Shown here: positions 1 to 9,800 of the stretch, piece by piece
How the letters are laid out: the number at the start of each line of letters is the position of its first letter
Position numbering within the stretch: position 1 is the stretch's first letter
Source of the DNA: Granulosicoccaceae bacterium
GTDB lineage: Bacteria; Pseudomonadota; Gammaproteobacteria; Granulosicoccales; Granulosicoccaceae
DNA length: 15,864 nt
Assembly: GCA_023301405.1 (NCBI GenBank)
Contig: JALZUX010000357.1
Span: forward strand, 1 to 15,864
Direction: 5' to 3'
Translations under genes and position numbers: made by a program
Notes under the pieces: model-generated
Seen by the model: only the letters and a program-made list of their open reading frames with translations
Databases searched by the model: none
Told to the model about the DNA's origin: nothing

Positions 1-164
1 AACCAATGATTGGGGTAGAAGTTCGCCAGCAACATGCGCTGCTACTAAGCACCAACAACACAGCCCACGGGCGCAACAGCTGCGGTCTGAATAGTTAGGT
101 GCAAACTTTATCTCAAGTATGAACAAGCGCAAAGTTGCTGCAATTAACCCAACTGTTCATCAGC
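1..164. other. Non-coding region downstream of the seven-gene operon
   Basis: No convincing reading frame is seen on either strand. Several inverted repeats are present: an imperfect pair GCACCAAC (49-56) / GTTAGGTGC (94-102), an imperfect pair GCAAACTTT (101-109) / AAAGTTGC (131-138), and a perfect 7-base pair ATGAACA (119-125) / TGTTCAT (154-160). The last two are interleaved, so they would be alternative structures. None is followed on the minus strand by a run of T, so a classical intrinsic terminator for the operon is not visible. Termination may be factor-dependent or lie further left. Confidence 0.5.
49..102. repeat. Imperfect inverted repeat with attC-like outer arms
   Basis: The outer arms GCACCAAC and GTTAGGTGC pair over eight positions with one bulged A at 97. 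A four-base unpaired spacer on each side (AACA at 57-60, AATA at 90-93) is followed by a short inner stem, CAG plus CC (61-65) against GG plus CTG (84-89), with T86 bulged. The right arm begins GTTAGGT, which fits the integron attC core GTTRRRY, but the left arm lacks one base of the matching RYYYAAC. The whole is about 54 bases, just below the usual attC range. It may be a degenerate recombination site, a processing hairpin or chance. Confidence 0.25.
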
Positions 165-1337
165 CTATGCACGCGTCGGTTTTGATGTCTTGATACCTTG
201 CGCATGCGCCCACAAACTCAGATCACGACGTGACAAACAGGCTGCCATCAATTCCGGAAACTGGTCTGGCGTACAGGCAAACACCGGTATACCGAGTGCT
301 GCAAATTTTGATGCGTTGGCCTTACTGTAATAGGGCTCACCCTCGTCACTCAATGCGAGTAACACTACAACCTGCACACCGCTGTCAACAATTCGTGCAG
401 TCGCTTTTAACATCTCTGCAGGGCTACCACCTTCCTCAAGATCAGAGATCAACACCATTGTGGTATCGCCGGGCCTGGTAATATGGCCTCCGCAATAGTC
501 AATTGCTTTTCTGATATCTGTGCCGCCGCCCAACTGCGCGCCGAATAACAGATCAACCGGATCATTTAACTGGTCGGTTAAATCAACCACTGCTGTATCA
601 AACAATACAAAACGGGTGCTCAACGAAGGCATAGACGCCAGTACTGCACCGAATATAGACGAATAAATTATAGACGCCGCCATCGATCCACTCTGATCAA
701 TACACAGCACAACGTCCTTAAGCGAATTTCGCTTTCTACCGAAACCCACAAGTTGCTCCGGAATCACCGTTTTGTACTCCGCCTGGTAGTGACGCAGGTT
801 TTTTAGTATTGTTCTGTGCCAGTCAATTTCCCGGTGTTTTGGTCGTAGATTCCGAACGTTTCTGGCAAGCGCACCAGTGACGGCAGTGCGTGTGGGCTGT
901 TCTAACCTTCGCATCAGCTCATCAACCAGTTGCCTGACTACCTGGCGCGCGATTGCCCGTGTTTTTTCCGGTATCATTTTATTCAAAGACAGTATCGTTG
1001 AAACCAGATGCACATCGGGTTCTGCTGCGGCCATTATTTCAGGTTCAAGCAACAGCTCTGTCATGTTAAGTCTTTCGATAGCATCCTTTTGAATAACCTG
1101 CACAACTGGAGACGGAAAATACTTTCGAATATCACCTAACCATTTTGTGATTTTAGGACTTGATGCCCCCAGCCCACCCCGACCACTGCCGCCACTATCA
1201 CCATAGAGTGCTTCAAGTGCTCCATCAATTTGTAGTTCGTCTGCAGTTAAATCATTCGATAAATCACTAGCGGCCTCACCCAATACCAGCCGCCAGCGCT
1301 TTTCCCGGTTTATATCCTGTAGCTCGCTACCTGACAT
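165..1337 (-). CDS. VWA domain protein, CoxE/YehP-like
   Basis: A 390-residue cytoplasmic protein and probable metal-dependent adaptor for the MoxR ATPase of the same operon. The N-terminal part carries a glycine-rich loop (GGSGRGGLG, residues 49-57), then a conserved WLGDIRKYF segment (66-74) and a helical region (about 80-190). The C-terminal VWA domain (about 205-370) has a complete MIDAS metal site: DQSGS (214-218), the threonine of GGGTD (T273) and the aspartate of LISDLEE (D299). The ATG at 1337 lies one base after the stop of the preceding DUF5682 gene, and AAGGCGG in that gene's last codons can act as ribosome binding site, so translation is probably coupled. It is the last gene of the operon. 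VWA proteins paired with MoxR ATPases (CbbO, NorD, ViaA) target the motor to a client; that role here is inferred. The family call is secure, the client unknown. Confidence 0.9.
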   Translation of the reverse strand: MSGSELQDINREKRWRLVLGEAASDLSNDLTADELQIDGALEALYGDSGGSGRGGLGASSPKITKWLGDIRKYFPSPVVQVIQKDAIERLNMTELLLEPEIMAAAEPDVHLVSTILSLNKMIPEKTRAIARQVVRQLVDELMRRLEQPTRTAVTGALARNVRNLRPKHREIDWHRTILKNLRHYQAEYKTVIPEQLVGFGRKRNSLKDVVLCIDQSGSMAASIIYSSIFGAVLASMPSLSTRFVLFDTAVVDLTDQLNDPVDLLFGAQLGGGTDIRKAIDYCGGHITRPGDTTMVLISDLEEGGSPAEMLKATARIVDSGVQVVVLLALSDEGEPYYSKANASKFAALGIPVFACTPDQFPELMAACLSRRDLSLWAHAQGIKTSKPTRA

Positions 1338-1338
1338 G

Positions 1339-3645
1339 TTATTCCGCCTTTACATCAATTGGGGGTGGTAAATCGAACAGTTGCGTCACTGTCTGCAATG
1401 CCGGCAGTGCCCGCGCGACATCAACATCAGTGTTGGCCTTTACAGTCACCCCACCGCCAGGCAAAGCCAGGTTTTTTGACTGAACCACCTGCCCTATTTG
1501 GCTACGTTCAGGACTACTAAAAGCACCAAAGGTACGCCGAAGCACTGGCAGTACATGGATAAACCCATCAACAGATAGAGACCTTAGCCAATCATCCAGC
1601 AAAGAAAGCAGGGTAGTATCGTGCACCAGAACAGAACCAGCCCCCGCTAAAAACCCGTTAAGCCACATCGCCACATCAGATGGATCATTGCCCGCTGAAA
1701 CAGAAAAACTAAAAAGGGTTAGCGTGTCTTGCTGCGAGATTTCATTGGTATCACACAGTAATCGTGTGGCACACCCTTTAGGTTCAGGACTGCTTGCAGA
1801 ACTATTAGCAATGACCTTCAGGCACTGCTTGAACGCATCAAGCATGATGTCATTCTGCAGGGTGGTAAGTGCACCGCTGTACCCCCGAAGACACTGCACC
1901 AACAAAGCCGCCGCCTGATCCGCCAGACCTACCGTGGCCGCAGGCAAAGCACTATGTATTCTGGTGGATAGCTGAACCAGCAGCAAACCAAGGGCATCAG
2001 TATCAGTTTTACGAACATCACCATAGCGCACTATCTGCACAAGCTTTGGCACTGCACGCATCAATTCAGTTGCATCATTGGTTGAAGCCGCCGCCAGATC
2101 AAGCCGCCTGACCAATACTGGAGCAATGTCCGGTAAATCACTAAGTAACGCGTTATCAAGTCTTTCAGTAATATCGTAGACTGACGCATCTTCAATTGTT
2201 GAAAGTAACGCAGTACCAGACGCTGCAATCAGTGTATTGCCATATTTTGACGCGTCGACAATATCCAGTACACTCGAAGGGTTCCAGGTTAGCTGCCAGC
2301 TTTCTTTAAAGGTGCCTTTAGAACGCGAACGCGTTTTTTTCGCATAGCGTATATTCAAAATTAGCAACCGATGTAAAAATATACTGCGATTTCTACCGGA
2401 GTCTTCACGCAGATCTAACACCAACTCACGTGCCTCTGCGGTGGGCTTTAAACGTAAACGTTTTTGTATTGCTTCTATGTCTTTTTGCAATGGCAGGTTG
2501 GTGATGTCATCGGGTACCGCCCCTAGCTTTGCACCAATCAACAGTGGTTTCTTCAAAAGCGCTAACGGTACAGGATCACCGGCACAGAATACCGTTTGGA
2601 TTGACTCTAAAGATTCATCCAGACCCGGCCGCGGCCTGCCCCTTAACCCCGCAAGCGACTGGGACAATCGAGTTGCTTCAATGATCGAGGCAGAAGAGCC
2701 TTCATAGTCCTGCTTGCGCAGTACACGAGCAGCCTTTGTCAGCCAGGTAGTGAACGGATGCTTATGCACTGACCAAAGGTGGTCATACCAACCCGGTGAA
2801 CGAATACCAGCCCCATAGCCGCTGGCGGTACTGAGGCGCTCGTAGGTCCACGGTGTCCAAGTAGCGGCAATCTTCACTTTAGGTAGCCCCTTAAGAAGTG
2901 CATTGTCTTCACTGACCTTGGGCATTGTTGCCAGCGCCGGTGCATGCCACGCTCCGCACACTACGGCTATGTTTTTAAAAGACTCTTTCACAGCTTTACG
3001 GATATGACGCCGCATAAAAGCTTCGCGTTGCAGCGTTCTGAGCTTTTCTTCATGACCCAACTCGTTACGCAGTGCTGTAACCGCCATAAGAATAGCCTCG
3101 AAAAACGACGCTGAATCTTGTCTTTCCTCCATTTTATCGTTCCACCAGCGCTCACCATCTGAGTACCCGTCTGCATGGGCAAAATACTCGAAGGGATCAC
3201 CCGTTAAAATACCGGTTTTATCAGGGCTATCGGAGCTATCGGAGCTATCGGATTGGGTCGATTCGGTATCAGCTTCGTCTTTGTTCTCAAGCGCGCTGGC
3301 CTTCGCCGCCTCACGATCCGCCTGATCCAACGCGATGTAGTGTGCCGCAGGTAAATCAAAACTTCGAACCGGGCAATCATTGTCAGCTGCCCACTGCAAT
3401 GCCTGCCACTCGGGCGAAAAGCGTGCGAAAGGATAAAAAGAAGCATGTTGTGGCGCGTCTGGCTGATAAAGAAGGGCCGCCACCGGTGGCTTCATTTCCT
3501 GGTTTGCTGCATCGGGTATTAGTTGATCAAATTCAGCTGGCGCCTCCAGTAAAATAATATCTGGCGGATCATCATTCAGCGCTTTTAACAAACTGCGCGC
3601 GCATCCGGGACCATGGTGACGTATGCCATATATTTTTATACCCAT
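1339..3645 (-). CDS. DUF5682 family protein (YehM-like)
   Basis: About 768 residues from the ATG at 3645. A GTG at 3684 would add 13 residues and leave only four bases after the upstream stop, but the conserved N-terminus (YGIRHHGPGCARSL) begins just after the ATG, so the shorter form is preferred. From the ATG the visible motifs are IRHHGPG (8-14), LLEAP with E34, ERWW (about 165-168), a REAFMRRHI segment (about 207-215) and VVCGAWHAP with H234. This series of an early histidine, an acidic residue, an arginine-rich helix and a late GxxH resembles the TIKI/TraB/EreA-ChaN-like putative hydrolase fold; that is inference, and no activity is established. An acidic, serine-rich linker at about 122-143 is encoded partly by a 9-base tandem repeat. 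The rest, about 260 to the end, is helical with no motif I recognise. E. coli YehM is the likely relative. Confidence 0.82.
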   Translation of the reverse strand: MGIKIYGIRHHGPGCARSLLKALNDDPPDIILLEAPAEFDQLIPDAANQEMKPPVAALLYQPDAPQHASFYPFARFSPEWQALQWAADNDCPVRSFDLPAAHYIALDQADREAAKASALENKDEADTESTQSDSSDSSDSPDKTGILTGDPFEYFAHADGYSDGERWWNDKMEERQDSASFFEAILMAVTALRNELGHEEKLRTLQREAFMRRHIRKAVKESFKNIAVVCGAWHAPALATMPKVSEDNALLKGLPKVKIAATWTPWTYERLSTASGYGAGIRSPGWYDHLWSVHKHPFTTWLTKAARVLRKQDYEGSSASIIEATRLSQSLAGLRGRPRPGLDESLESIQTVFCAGDPVPLALLKKPLLIGAKLGAVPDDITNLPLQKDIEAIQKRLRLKPTAEARELVLDLREDSGRNRSIFLHRLLILNIRYAKKTRSRSKGTFKESWQLTWNPSSVLDIVDASKYGNTLIAASGTALLSTIEDASVYDITERLDNALLSDLPDIAPVLVRRLDLAAASTNDATELMRAVPKLVQIVRYGDVRKTDTDALGLLLVQLSTRIHSALPAATVGLADQAAALLVQCLRGYSGALTTLQNDIMLDAFKQCLKVIANSSASSPEPKGCATRLLCDTNEISQQDTLTLFSFSVSAGNDPSDVAMWLNGFLAGAGSVLVHDTTLLSLLDDWLRSLSVDGFIHVLPVLRRTFGAFSSPERSQIGQVVQSKNLALPGGGVTVKANTDVDVARALPALQTVTQLFDLPPPIDVKAE
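3219..3254. repeat. Four-copy 9-base tandem repeat inside the DUF5682 gene
   Basis: Four consecutive 9-base units read tatcagggc, tatcggagc, tatcggagc and tatcggatt on the plus strand. On the coding (minus) strand they give repeated Ser-Asp-Ser triplets in an acidic linker. The unit is a multiple of three, so gain or loss of a copy would change linker length without a frameshift. The two central copies are identical, which suggests recent slippage. Confidence 0.8.
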
Positions 3646-3688
3646 ACGGTGATCCGTCTGTTCAGAGTGGTTAATAGCCCACACATGG

Positions 3689-6600
3689 TTACGCCATTAC
3701 CTTGTGTAAATCGGTTATTGTTTCCGAATAAACAACATCAGCTACATCACCAAAGGTAATTACATTTTTTGCATCAACGTCTGTCGGCTGTCCAACGTAA
3801 TAGTCGTGAGTTTTTTCTGACTCTCCTTGCACAAACATCGCTTTACCCAAAGTAACTAACTGGGCCGGATCCTGACCAATGTAGCAATCTTCTACTAATA
3901 AAAAAACACTTACGCCACAACCAATATACACTTTGCAGTACGAACTTATAGAACCGCCACCTCCTCCCGAACCTCGCGCCCAACCGAGCTTCTCGATTCG
4001 GGAACGCAGTGTTCCGGATGGCATCCTGTGCTGATCGGTGAACGCTATAGACTTGCGATTGCCGTGAGAGTCAGTAAGTTGCTCTACCGGTCGATCCAAC
4101 TGAGCAAACGGGGGTTTGATTTTCATCCGTTTCAGGTGTTCATGCCATTGCTGAATCAATTGCGGATTAAAATGCAAGGGATGCGCTATCACAACGTGGC
4201 TGTCTGCGGCTTCCATTTCCACCAGATCGCCAGCTGCGTTCGCTAATAAGCCGTTAGGGTATCGACGAAAAAACTGCCGCTGTTGCCCCGTCTCATCAAG
4301 TGTGACCCACACCAACCGGGATGCGTAGGACTGCAAAAACGGATTGACCTCGAACAATTCCTGCCATCGTTGTGTCGACCATGGCCTTTGTCGAACCATT
4401 GCCTGCTCAAGACGGTTGGTTTGTTGTTTTACCGTTGCCGTTATAAGTTTTTTAACCGCGGTCATCTCAACCTTGGCAGCATCTGGCAGTGATGCAGGTA
4501 CCGTTTTCGTCTCGGAGTCAGTCACAGGGTTAAAATAGGTGATTTTGAAATCAGGTTGCAATACGGCTTTAATGTTGGTATCCGGTAAACTTCGTTGATA
4601 ATCGGCATTGAACTCCAGAGTTGGCACGATGATATCTGCCAGCTCATCCATGGATACATTTTGATTAACCGCCGCCTGCTCAAGCGCTTTACGGCACGCT
4701 TTGCCAATATTCCTGAAGCGGCTACGATATCGATTGGCGAGCAGATCCAACAACACCAATGCATCATTACCTGGTGCCAGTGCCACCGCTTGAACAGCAT
4801 ATTCAGCAAGCTTGTGCCTTGCGTCCTCCCCCCACCCGTGGACCGGCTCAGTCAGTGCAGACAGGATTCGCCGATCACCAAGCAAACCGGCAAGCGTCAT
4901 AGCCCACTTGTCTTTGACATCGCGTTTTGAATTCAGCCATTGCATCAACAGAGCAAGCGCAAAATCACCAGACTTTGCTTGATCAATTAATCCCAACAGC
5001 ACCTGATTATCCGGGGCGACAGAAATGGTTTTATGTTTGGCTTGCAAATTTACAATATGGGCAATGACTTTTTCAGAGAGCACCGTACCATCGGTAGTAG
5101 TAAGCTCTGGTAATTCAGACAAACGCAACCAGTCAGCTGTTGATTTCGGTAAGTTGGCGGCTTTGGCTTTTTCAATGGCAGAAAGAACATCAGCCACCGA
5201 TTGATCACCCAGTAATTCTTCAGCGCTAAGTACACAGCCTATCTTCTCAAGGCTCTCTGTCAGGTATCTTCTCACCTGTACACTCTGCTTTACCTTTAAT
5301 GCAGCCAACAATAGAGCTTTTGATGCATCGTCCGCTATTAAAGTGAGCAGTTCTATTGCCCCAAGCCGCGCATCTTTTGATCCTTTAAGAAAAGATTCTG
5401 CTCTTGCCAGCTTCTTCTCAATGCTTGAATGGTTTAGACGTTCACTGGCAATGCTGCGCTCGCTCTTTAATTTACTCTGTAAGGAATTCCAAAGATCTTC
5501 CTCAAGAAGGTAAGGCTTTGAAATCTGTATTCTCTGCCGTATTTGCGGTTTTTGAACTGTATCGTCGGGACACTCCAGAAGCAGATTCAGCAACCATTGA
5601 TCAATCTCACCATCTTTATTGTCTGTAAAGAGAGCACCCGACACCAGGGCATCACGCTTGCGTGTGATCAGTTTTTGCTTATCTCTGGTAGCGCGATCGC
5701 TTACCGCATTGGTGTTTACCATGGCTCCCGGCTCAATATAAAGATCTTTGTGCTCACAGTTTAAATACACCTCTTTACCAGCAGGACTCCAAAGATCAGC
5801 TGCAATCAAGCAGTATCTGCACTGGTCATAGGGTCTTATATTATCGAAGGCAGGGGTTGCAATAATCTGCTGCAATTTTTGCACTGACAATGATGGATCA
5901 TATTTGGCAAGATAGCCCAAAACAGTATTCGACTCTTCACCGTGATAAGACATACATGTATCTAATGCATGTTTAAGGTAACGTTCTCCACGAAGTTGAG
6001 CCAACGTCACTACTGGCTCAGGAAGGTTATTCTTTTCACTGTACTTTAGGCATTCGTCATCAAACTCTTCTGTGCTACCTACGATATAACGCCAGTCAAG
6101 CGCATGGAAATACGAACCACTTTGTGTTTTTTCATCAATTGAAAGAAAAACCTTTAGAAAATCTCGCAATACCTGAGGCCTGTCGCGCGCAACAATACCA
6201 AGCAATGGCCCAACACTCCAACGTACCGAGTTGTACTCAAAAGCAGCAGTTTTGTAGCATTCCAGAAGTTTCAACATATCAGCATCAGATAAGCCAAGGA
6301 TCACTTCCTCGAAAACATTTTTTGCCGTGATATCATTAGGTACCTTAAAACGCTGCTCCACCTCCAGCACGGGATCAGACACGTTAAAGCCGTGCCAGAT
6401 AAATGGTTCGGGACCAGTACTGCTCGTATTAGTGACCCAGAATAATGCTATCTGGAAGTCCTCGACACCCTGATCACGTAAGCTTTGAATCAAGCTTGCC
6501 CCTACTTCATTCCCTGCACCTTTGTCTGCCATCTCTGCGCACTTTAGCGCAAACACTCCCGGATAGGTGTCAACAATAGTATGATCACCGTTTACAATTC

Positions 6601-6829
6601 TATAAGCAGCTGCCTCAAAAACAGCGCGTGACGCGGGGGTTGTTAGATTCTCAGCAACAGCGAAGGCAAACAACTTACGTGCGTCAAGGTAACGAAAATT
6701 GGTTGATATATTTTTAAGGTGCTGAGCCTCACCGGTCTGCATATAGTCATGAACGCTAACAAGCGTCACATCAGCACTACCATAAGAGAGCTGCCTATCA
6801 ATATACTCTTGCGTGGTTACAGGCTTCAT
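3689..6829 (-). CDS. DUF4132 protein, second tandem copy
   Basis: A large (1046 residues), mostly helical cytoplasmic protein of unknown function. The C-terminal DUF4132 domain (about 815-990) contains QELFEVNPFLQSYASRLVW (823-841), RRYPNGLLANAAGD, KPPFAQLDRPVEQL and FTDQHRMPSGTLRSR. The first ~800 residues look like HEAT-type helical repeats. It is clearly a paralogue of the gene immediately upstream: similarity runs through the whole length, for example NVFEEVILGLSDADMLKLL near residue 170 and LPDTNIKAVLQPDFK near 745. Its ATG overlaps the upstream stop as ATGA, with GAGGTG in the last codons of that gene as ribosome binding site, so the two are probably translated together. Compared with E. 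coli YehI/MolR, which belongs to the same family, no N-terminal WGR domain is seen. This copy has a glycine run (GSGGGGGS, about 953-960) followed by cysteines that are absent from the other copy. Confidence 0.88.
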   Translation of the reverse strand: MKPVTTQEYIDRQLSYGSADVTLVSVHDYMQTGEAQHLKNISTNFRYLDARKLFAFAVAENLTTPASRAVFEAAAYRIVNGDHTIVDTYPGVFALKCAEMADKGAGNEVGASLIQSLRDQGVEDFQIALFWVTNTSSTGPEPFIWHGFNVSDPVLEVEQRFKVPNDITAKNVFEEVILGLSDADMLKLLECYKTAAFEYNSVRWSVGPLLGIVARDRPQVLRDFLKVFLSIDEKTQSGSYFHALDWRYIVGSTEEFDDECLKYSEKNNLPEPVVTLAQLRGERYLKHALDTCMSYHGEESNTVLGYLAKYDPSLSVQKLQQIIATPAFDNIRPYDQCRYCLIAADLWSPAGKEVYLNCEHKDLYIEPGAMVNTNAVSDRATRDKQKLITRKRDALVSGALFTDNKDGEIDQWLLNLLLECPDDTVQKPQIRQRIQISKPYLLEEDLWNSLQSKLKSERSIASERLNHSSIEKKLARAESFLKGSKDARLGAIELLTLIADDASKALLLAALKVKQSVQVRRYLTESLEKIGCVLSAEELLGDQSVADVLSAIEKAKAANLPKSTADWLRLSELPELTTTDGTVLSEKVIAHIVNLQAKHKTISVAPDNQVLLGLIDQAKSGDFALALLMQWLNSKRDVKDKWAMTLAGLLGDRRILSALTEPVHGWGEDARHKLAEYAVQAVALAPGNDALVLLDLLANRYRSRFRNIGKACRKALEQAAVNQNVSMDELADIIVPTLEFNADYQRSLPDTNIKAVLQPDFKITYFNPVTDSETKTVPASLPDAAKVEMTAVKKLITATVKQQTNRLEQAMVRQRPWSTQRWQELFEVNPFLQSYASRLVWVTLDETGQQRQFFRRYPNGLLANAAGDLVEMEAADSHVVIAHPLHFNPQLIQQWHEHLKRMKIKPPFAQLDRPVEQLTDSHGNRKSIAFTDQHRMPSGTLRSRIEKLGWARGSGGGGGSISSYCKVYIGCGVSVFLLVEDCYIGQDPAQLVTLGKAMFVQGESEKTHDYYVGQPTDVDAKNVITFGDVADVVYSETITDLHKVMA

Positions 6830-9800
6830 GACACCTCTTTCGTCACTATCATTGTTTTCAAATCACTGAGTGACTCCGAAAAAACCACCGCAGGGACCTC
6901 ACCAAACGCAATCACTCGCGGGTCATCAGTGTTGTTTGGCTCATCATAGGTATAACTGCCAATCTTTACAGACTCAGCTTTGACAAACAATGCGCTACCC
7001 AACAACACAGGATCCGCCGGATCTTGTCCAATGTAGGTTTCTTCAACCATTAGCATGATTGTTATCAATGCACCTGGATAAGACTTGTAATAAGAAGTAA
7101 TGCCGCCGCCATCCACAACCGATCCACGTACCCAGCCACACTTTTCTGCACGAGATCTAAAAGTACCACTGGCCATTCGGTGCCCGTCTGTAAATGAGAT
7201 CTGTTTGCGGTTACTGTGCTTTTTATGCAGTCTTTCAACAGTACGATCAAGCTGGGGGAACGGCGGCTTTACTTTCAATCGGGTAAGATGTTCCTGCCAA
7301 TGAGCAAGGCTTTGATCATCCAAATTAAGCGGATGCACCATGACTATTTGCCGGTCTGCTTTATCCAGTTCAATCATGTCACCTGCAGCATTTGCCAGCA
7401 ATCCATTAGCGTAACGGCGAAAAAGCTTTGTTTGCTCTCCGTTCTCATCAAGAGTGGCCCACACCAGCCGAGACGCATAAGATTGTAGAAATGGGTTTAC
7501 TTCAAACAATTCCTGCCAGCGCTTGGTCGACCAGGCACGCTGGCGAACCAGGTCCTGCTCCAACCGCGTAGTTTGGCCTTTTATGGTTTGCCGGATCAAT
7601 GTTCTGACAGTCTTGATCTCTTCTTTGGCTTTTTCAGACAGACTTGCGGGCATTGTTTTAGTTTCTTTATCTGACTCAGGATTAAAGAAACTCAGCTTAA
7701 AATCAGGCTGTAACACCAACTGCACATCAGTATCCGGTAACACACGTCGATAGTCGACGTCAAAATCAAGTGTTGGTACGATCATATCTGCTAACTCATC
7801 GACCGATATATTTTGCGCAGCGGCTGCCTGTTCAAGTGCAGCTTTGCAGGCCGCACCGATATTTTTATATTTGCTGCGATACCTGCCTGCCAGTAAATCT
7901 AATAGCATTAATGATTCATCTACAGGCACTAGTGCTATTGCCTGTGCGGCGTATTCAGCCAGCTTATGTCTTGATACCTTTACCCACCCTTCGATAGGAT
8001 CACTTAAGGCAGACAACACGCGACGATCTCCCAAAATACCCGCCAGAGTTATTACCCATTTATCTGCGGTATTACATTCAGTGCCTAACCACCGCTTCAG
8101 TAGGGCAACAGCAAAATCTGCTGATTTTTCACGATCTATCTGTTGCAGTACCGGCATGCTGTCCGGGGCCGGGTTTATCGTCTTATGCTTAGCCTGTGCA
8201 GCTATAAGATGACTGATCGCTTTTTCGCTTAAAGGTTTACCGGTCTTTGCATACAGCGCTGGCAAAGCACTTAAGTCAATCCATAAACTGGCCGCCTTTG
8301 GCAAAGGTTTTATTTTGGCTGATTCAATGGTCGCAAGAATATTCGGATCGGCTGCGTTTTCATCAATATCATCAAGGCTCGGGCCTTTACCGAGACTCTC
8401 TAAACTGGCTATGACAGATTTACTGACCTTTGCTGACAGTTTTTTCTTTGACATTCCTTGTAACACGGTAACTGCTTTGTCATTGCCCACAGCGGTAAGC
8501 AATTCAATAGCACCAAGTTGTGCGTCTGCTTTTCCGTCTGATAATTTTTCAGCCTTGTCAACGACGTTTTTAATGCTTTCATGCTTTAAGCCTGCGACAC
8601 CCCAAGCACGCTCAGCCTTTTGCTTGTGTTTTAAAGACTCCCATAGTTGATCCTCTACAAGTAGTGGATCCAAAGCCAAAATCTGCTGGCGGATTTTTTC
8701 CTGATAATGACCTTTTCCTGCCGAAGATGTCCACAATCTTCTGATCCAATCAGAAAAGTTATCATTGCCGCTTTGAGACTCACTAAGACGAGTAAGAACC
8801 TTATGGGAAACTTCTACACCTCCCTGCATACAAGCCTCTTTTCCTCCAGCCTCCCAGTTACCAAACGCGCATACGTAATAGTCGTACCAACAATCATCAG
8901 GCATTGCGGTTTCCCGATAACAAGATGATACGTACACCAGGTGCTGCAGCATTAATTTTGGGTCCTTCTGCAACAGGTATGACATGATAAAACGGGCATC
9001 TGGCAATATTGTTGGACCGGCAGCTGTAGCAGCCACCTTAAGCGCTAAATCTGTATATTTACCCTGCCTTAATCCATCCAGGACTATAAGCGGATAGCAA
9101 AGCCCACGAGCGCTACAAAACTCAATACATTGCTCATCAAATGCATCAGTAGCGGCAATTATGTATGGCCAATCTACTGCATAGTCAGCAGCATCGGCTT
9201 TAACGGGAAAGCTTTCTATAAACTGACTAATAATTTGTGGCTTATCACGCGTTAACAGCGCCAGCAAGGGTGCCACCTTCCATCCTGAAGTGCCGCGCCC
9301 AACTTCAAGGCTCGAATACTGCTGAAGCAATTTCAACATATCTTTGTCAGTTAAACCAAGAATAATTTCTTCAAATACATTATTTGGTTTTACACTTGCA
9401 GGAGATACAAACAGAGGCCCGGGTTCAAAGATAAGCTCATCAGTGATTGGCCTGTGCGTCCAGTTAAAAATACGATGGCCTTTTTTGCCAAGCGTTGTCA
9501 CCCAAAACAAAGCCAGTGAATAATTATCTACCCCTTTGCTACGCAAACTCTCAATGAATTGTTGAATAAGAGGATTATTATCTTTAAGCTCTGCCTCAAC
9601 ACATTGCATAGCAAATTGCCCTGTAAACTCATCGGCTACTGCTATATTGCGGTGACAAAGTCTATGCACTGCGATATCAAATACCGCCTTAGCTGCCGGT
9701 GTATCAGCCATATCCGCTACCGCCAGCTCAACCAGGCGGCGTATCTCATAATCACCTTGCGTAAGGTCAGCTTGCCAGTCGATCTGTTCTGGCTTACCGG

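Noticed and set aside
61..74. GCCCACGGGC palindrome as an operon terminator
   Set aside because: The stem would have almost no loop and no T run follows on the minus strand.
7844..8212. 122-codon plus-strand frame inside the first DUF4132 gene
   Set aside because: It lies wholly antisense to a well-supported conserved gene and has no family features of its own. The same holds for the other plus-strand frames within 165-13953.
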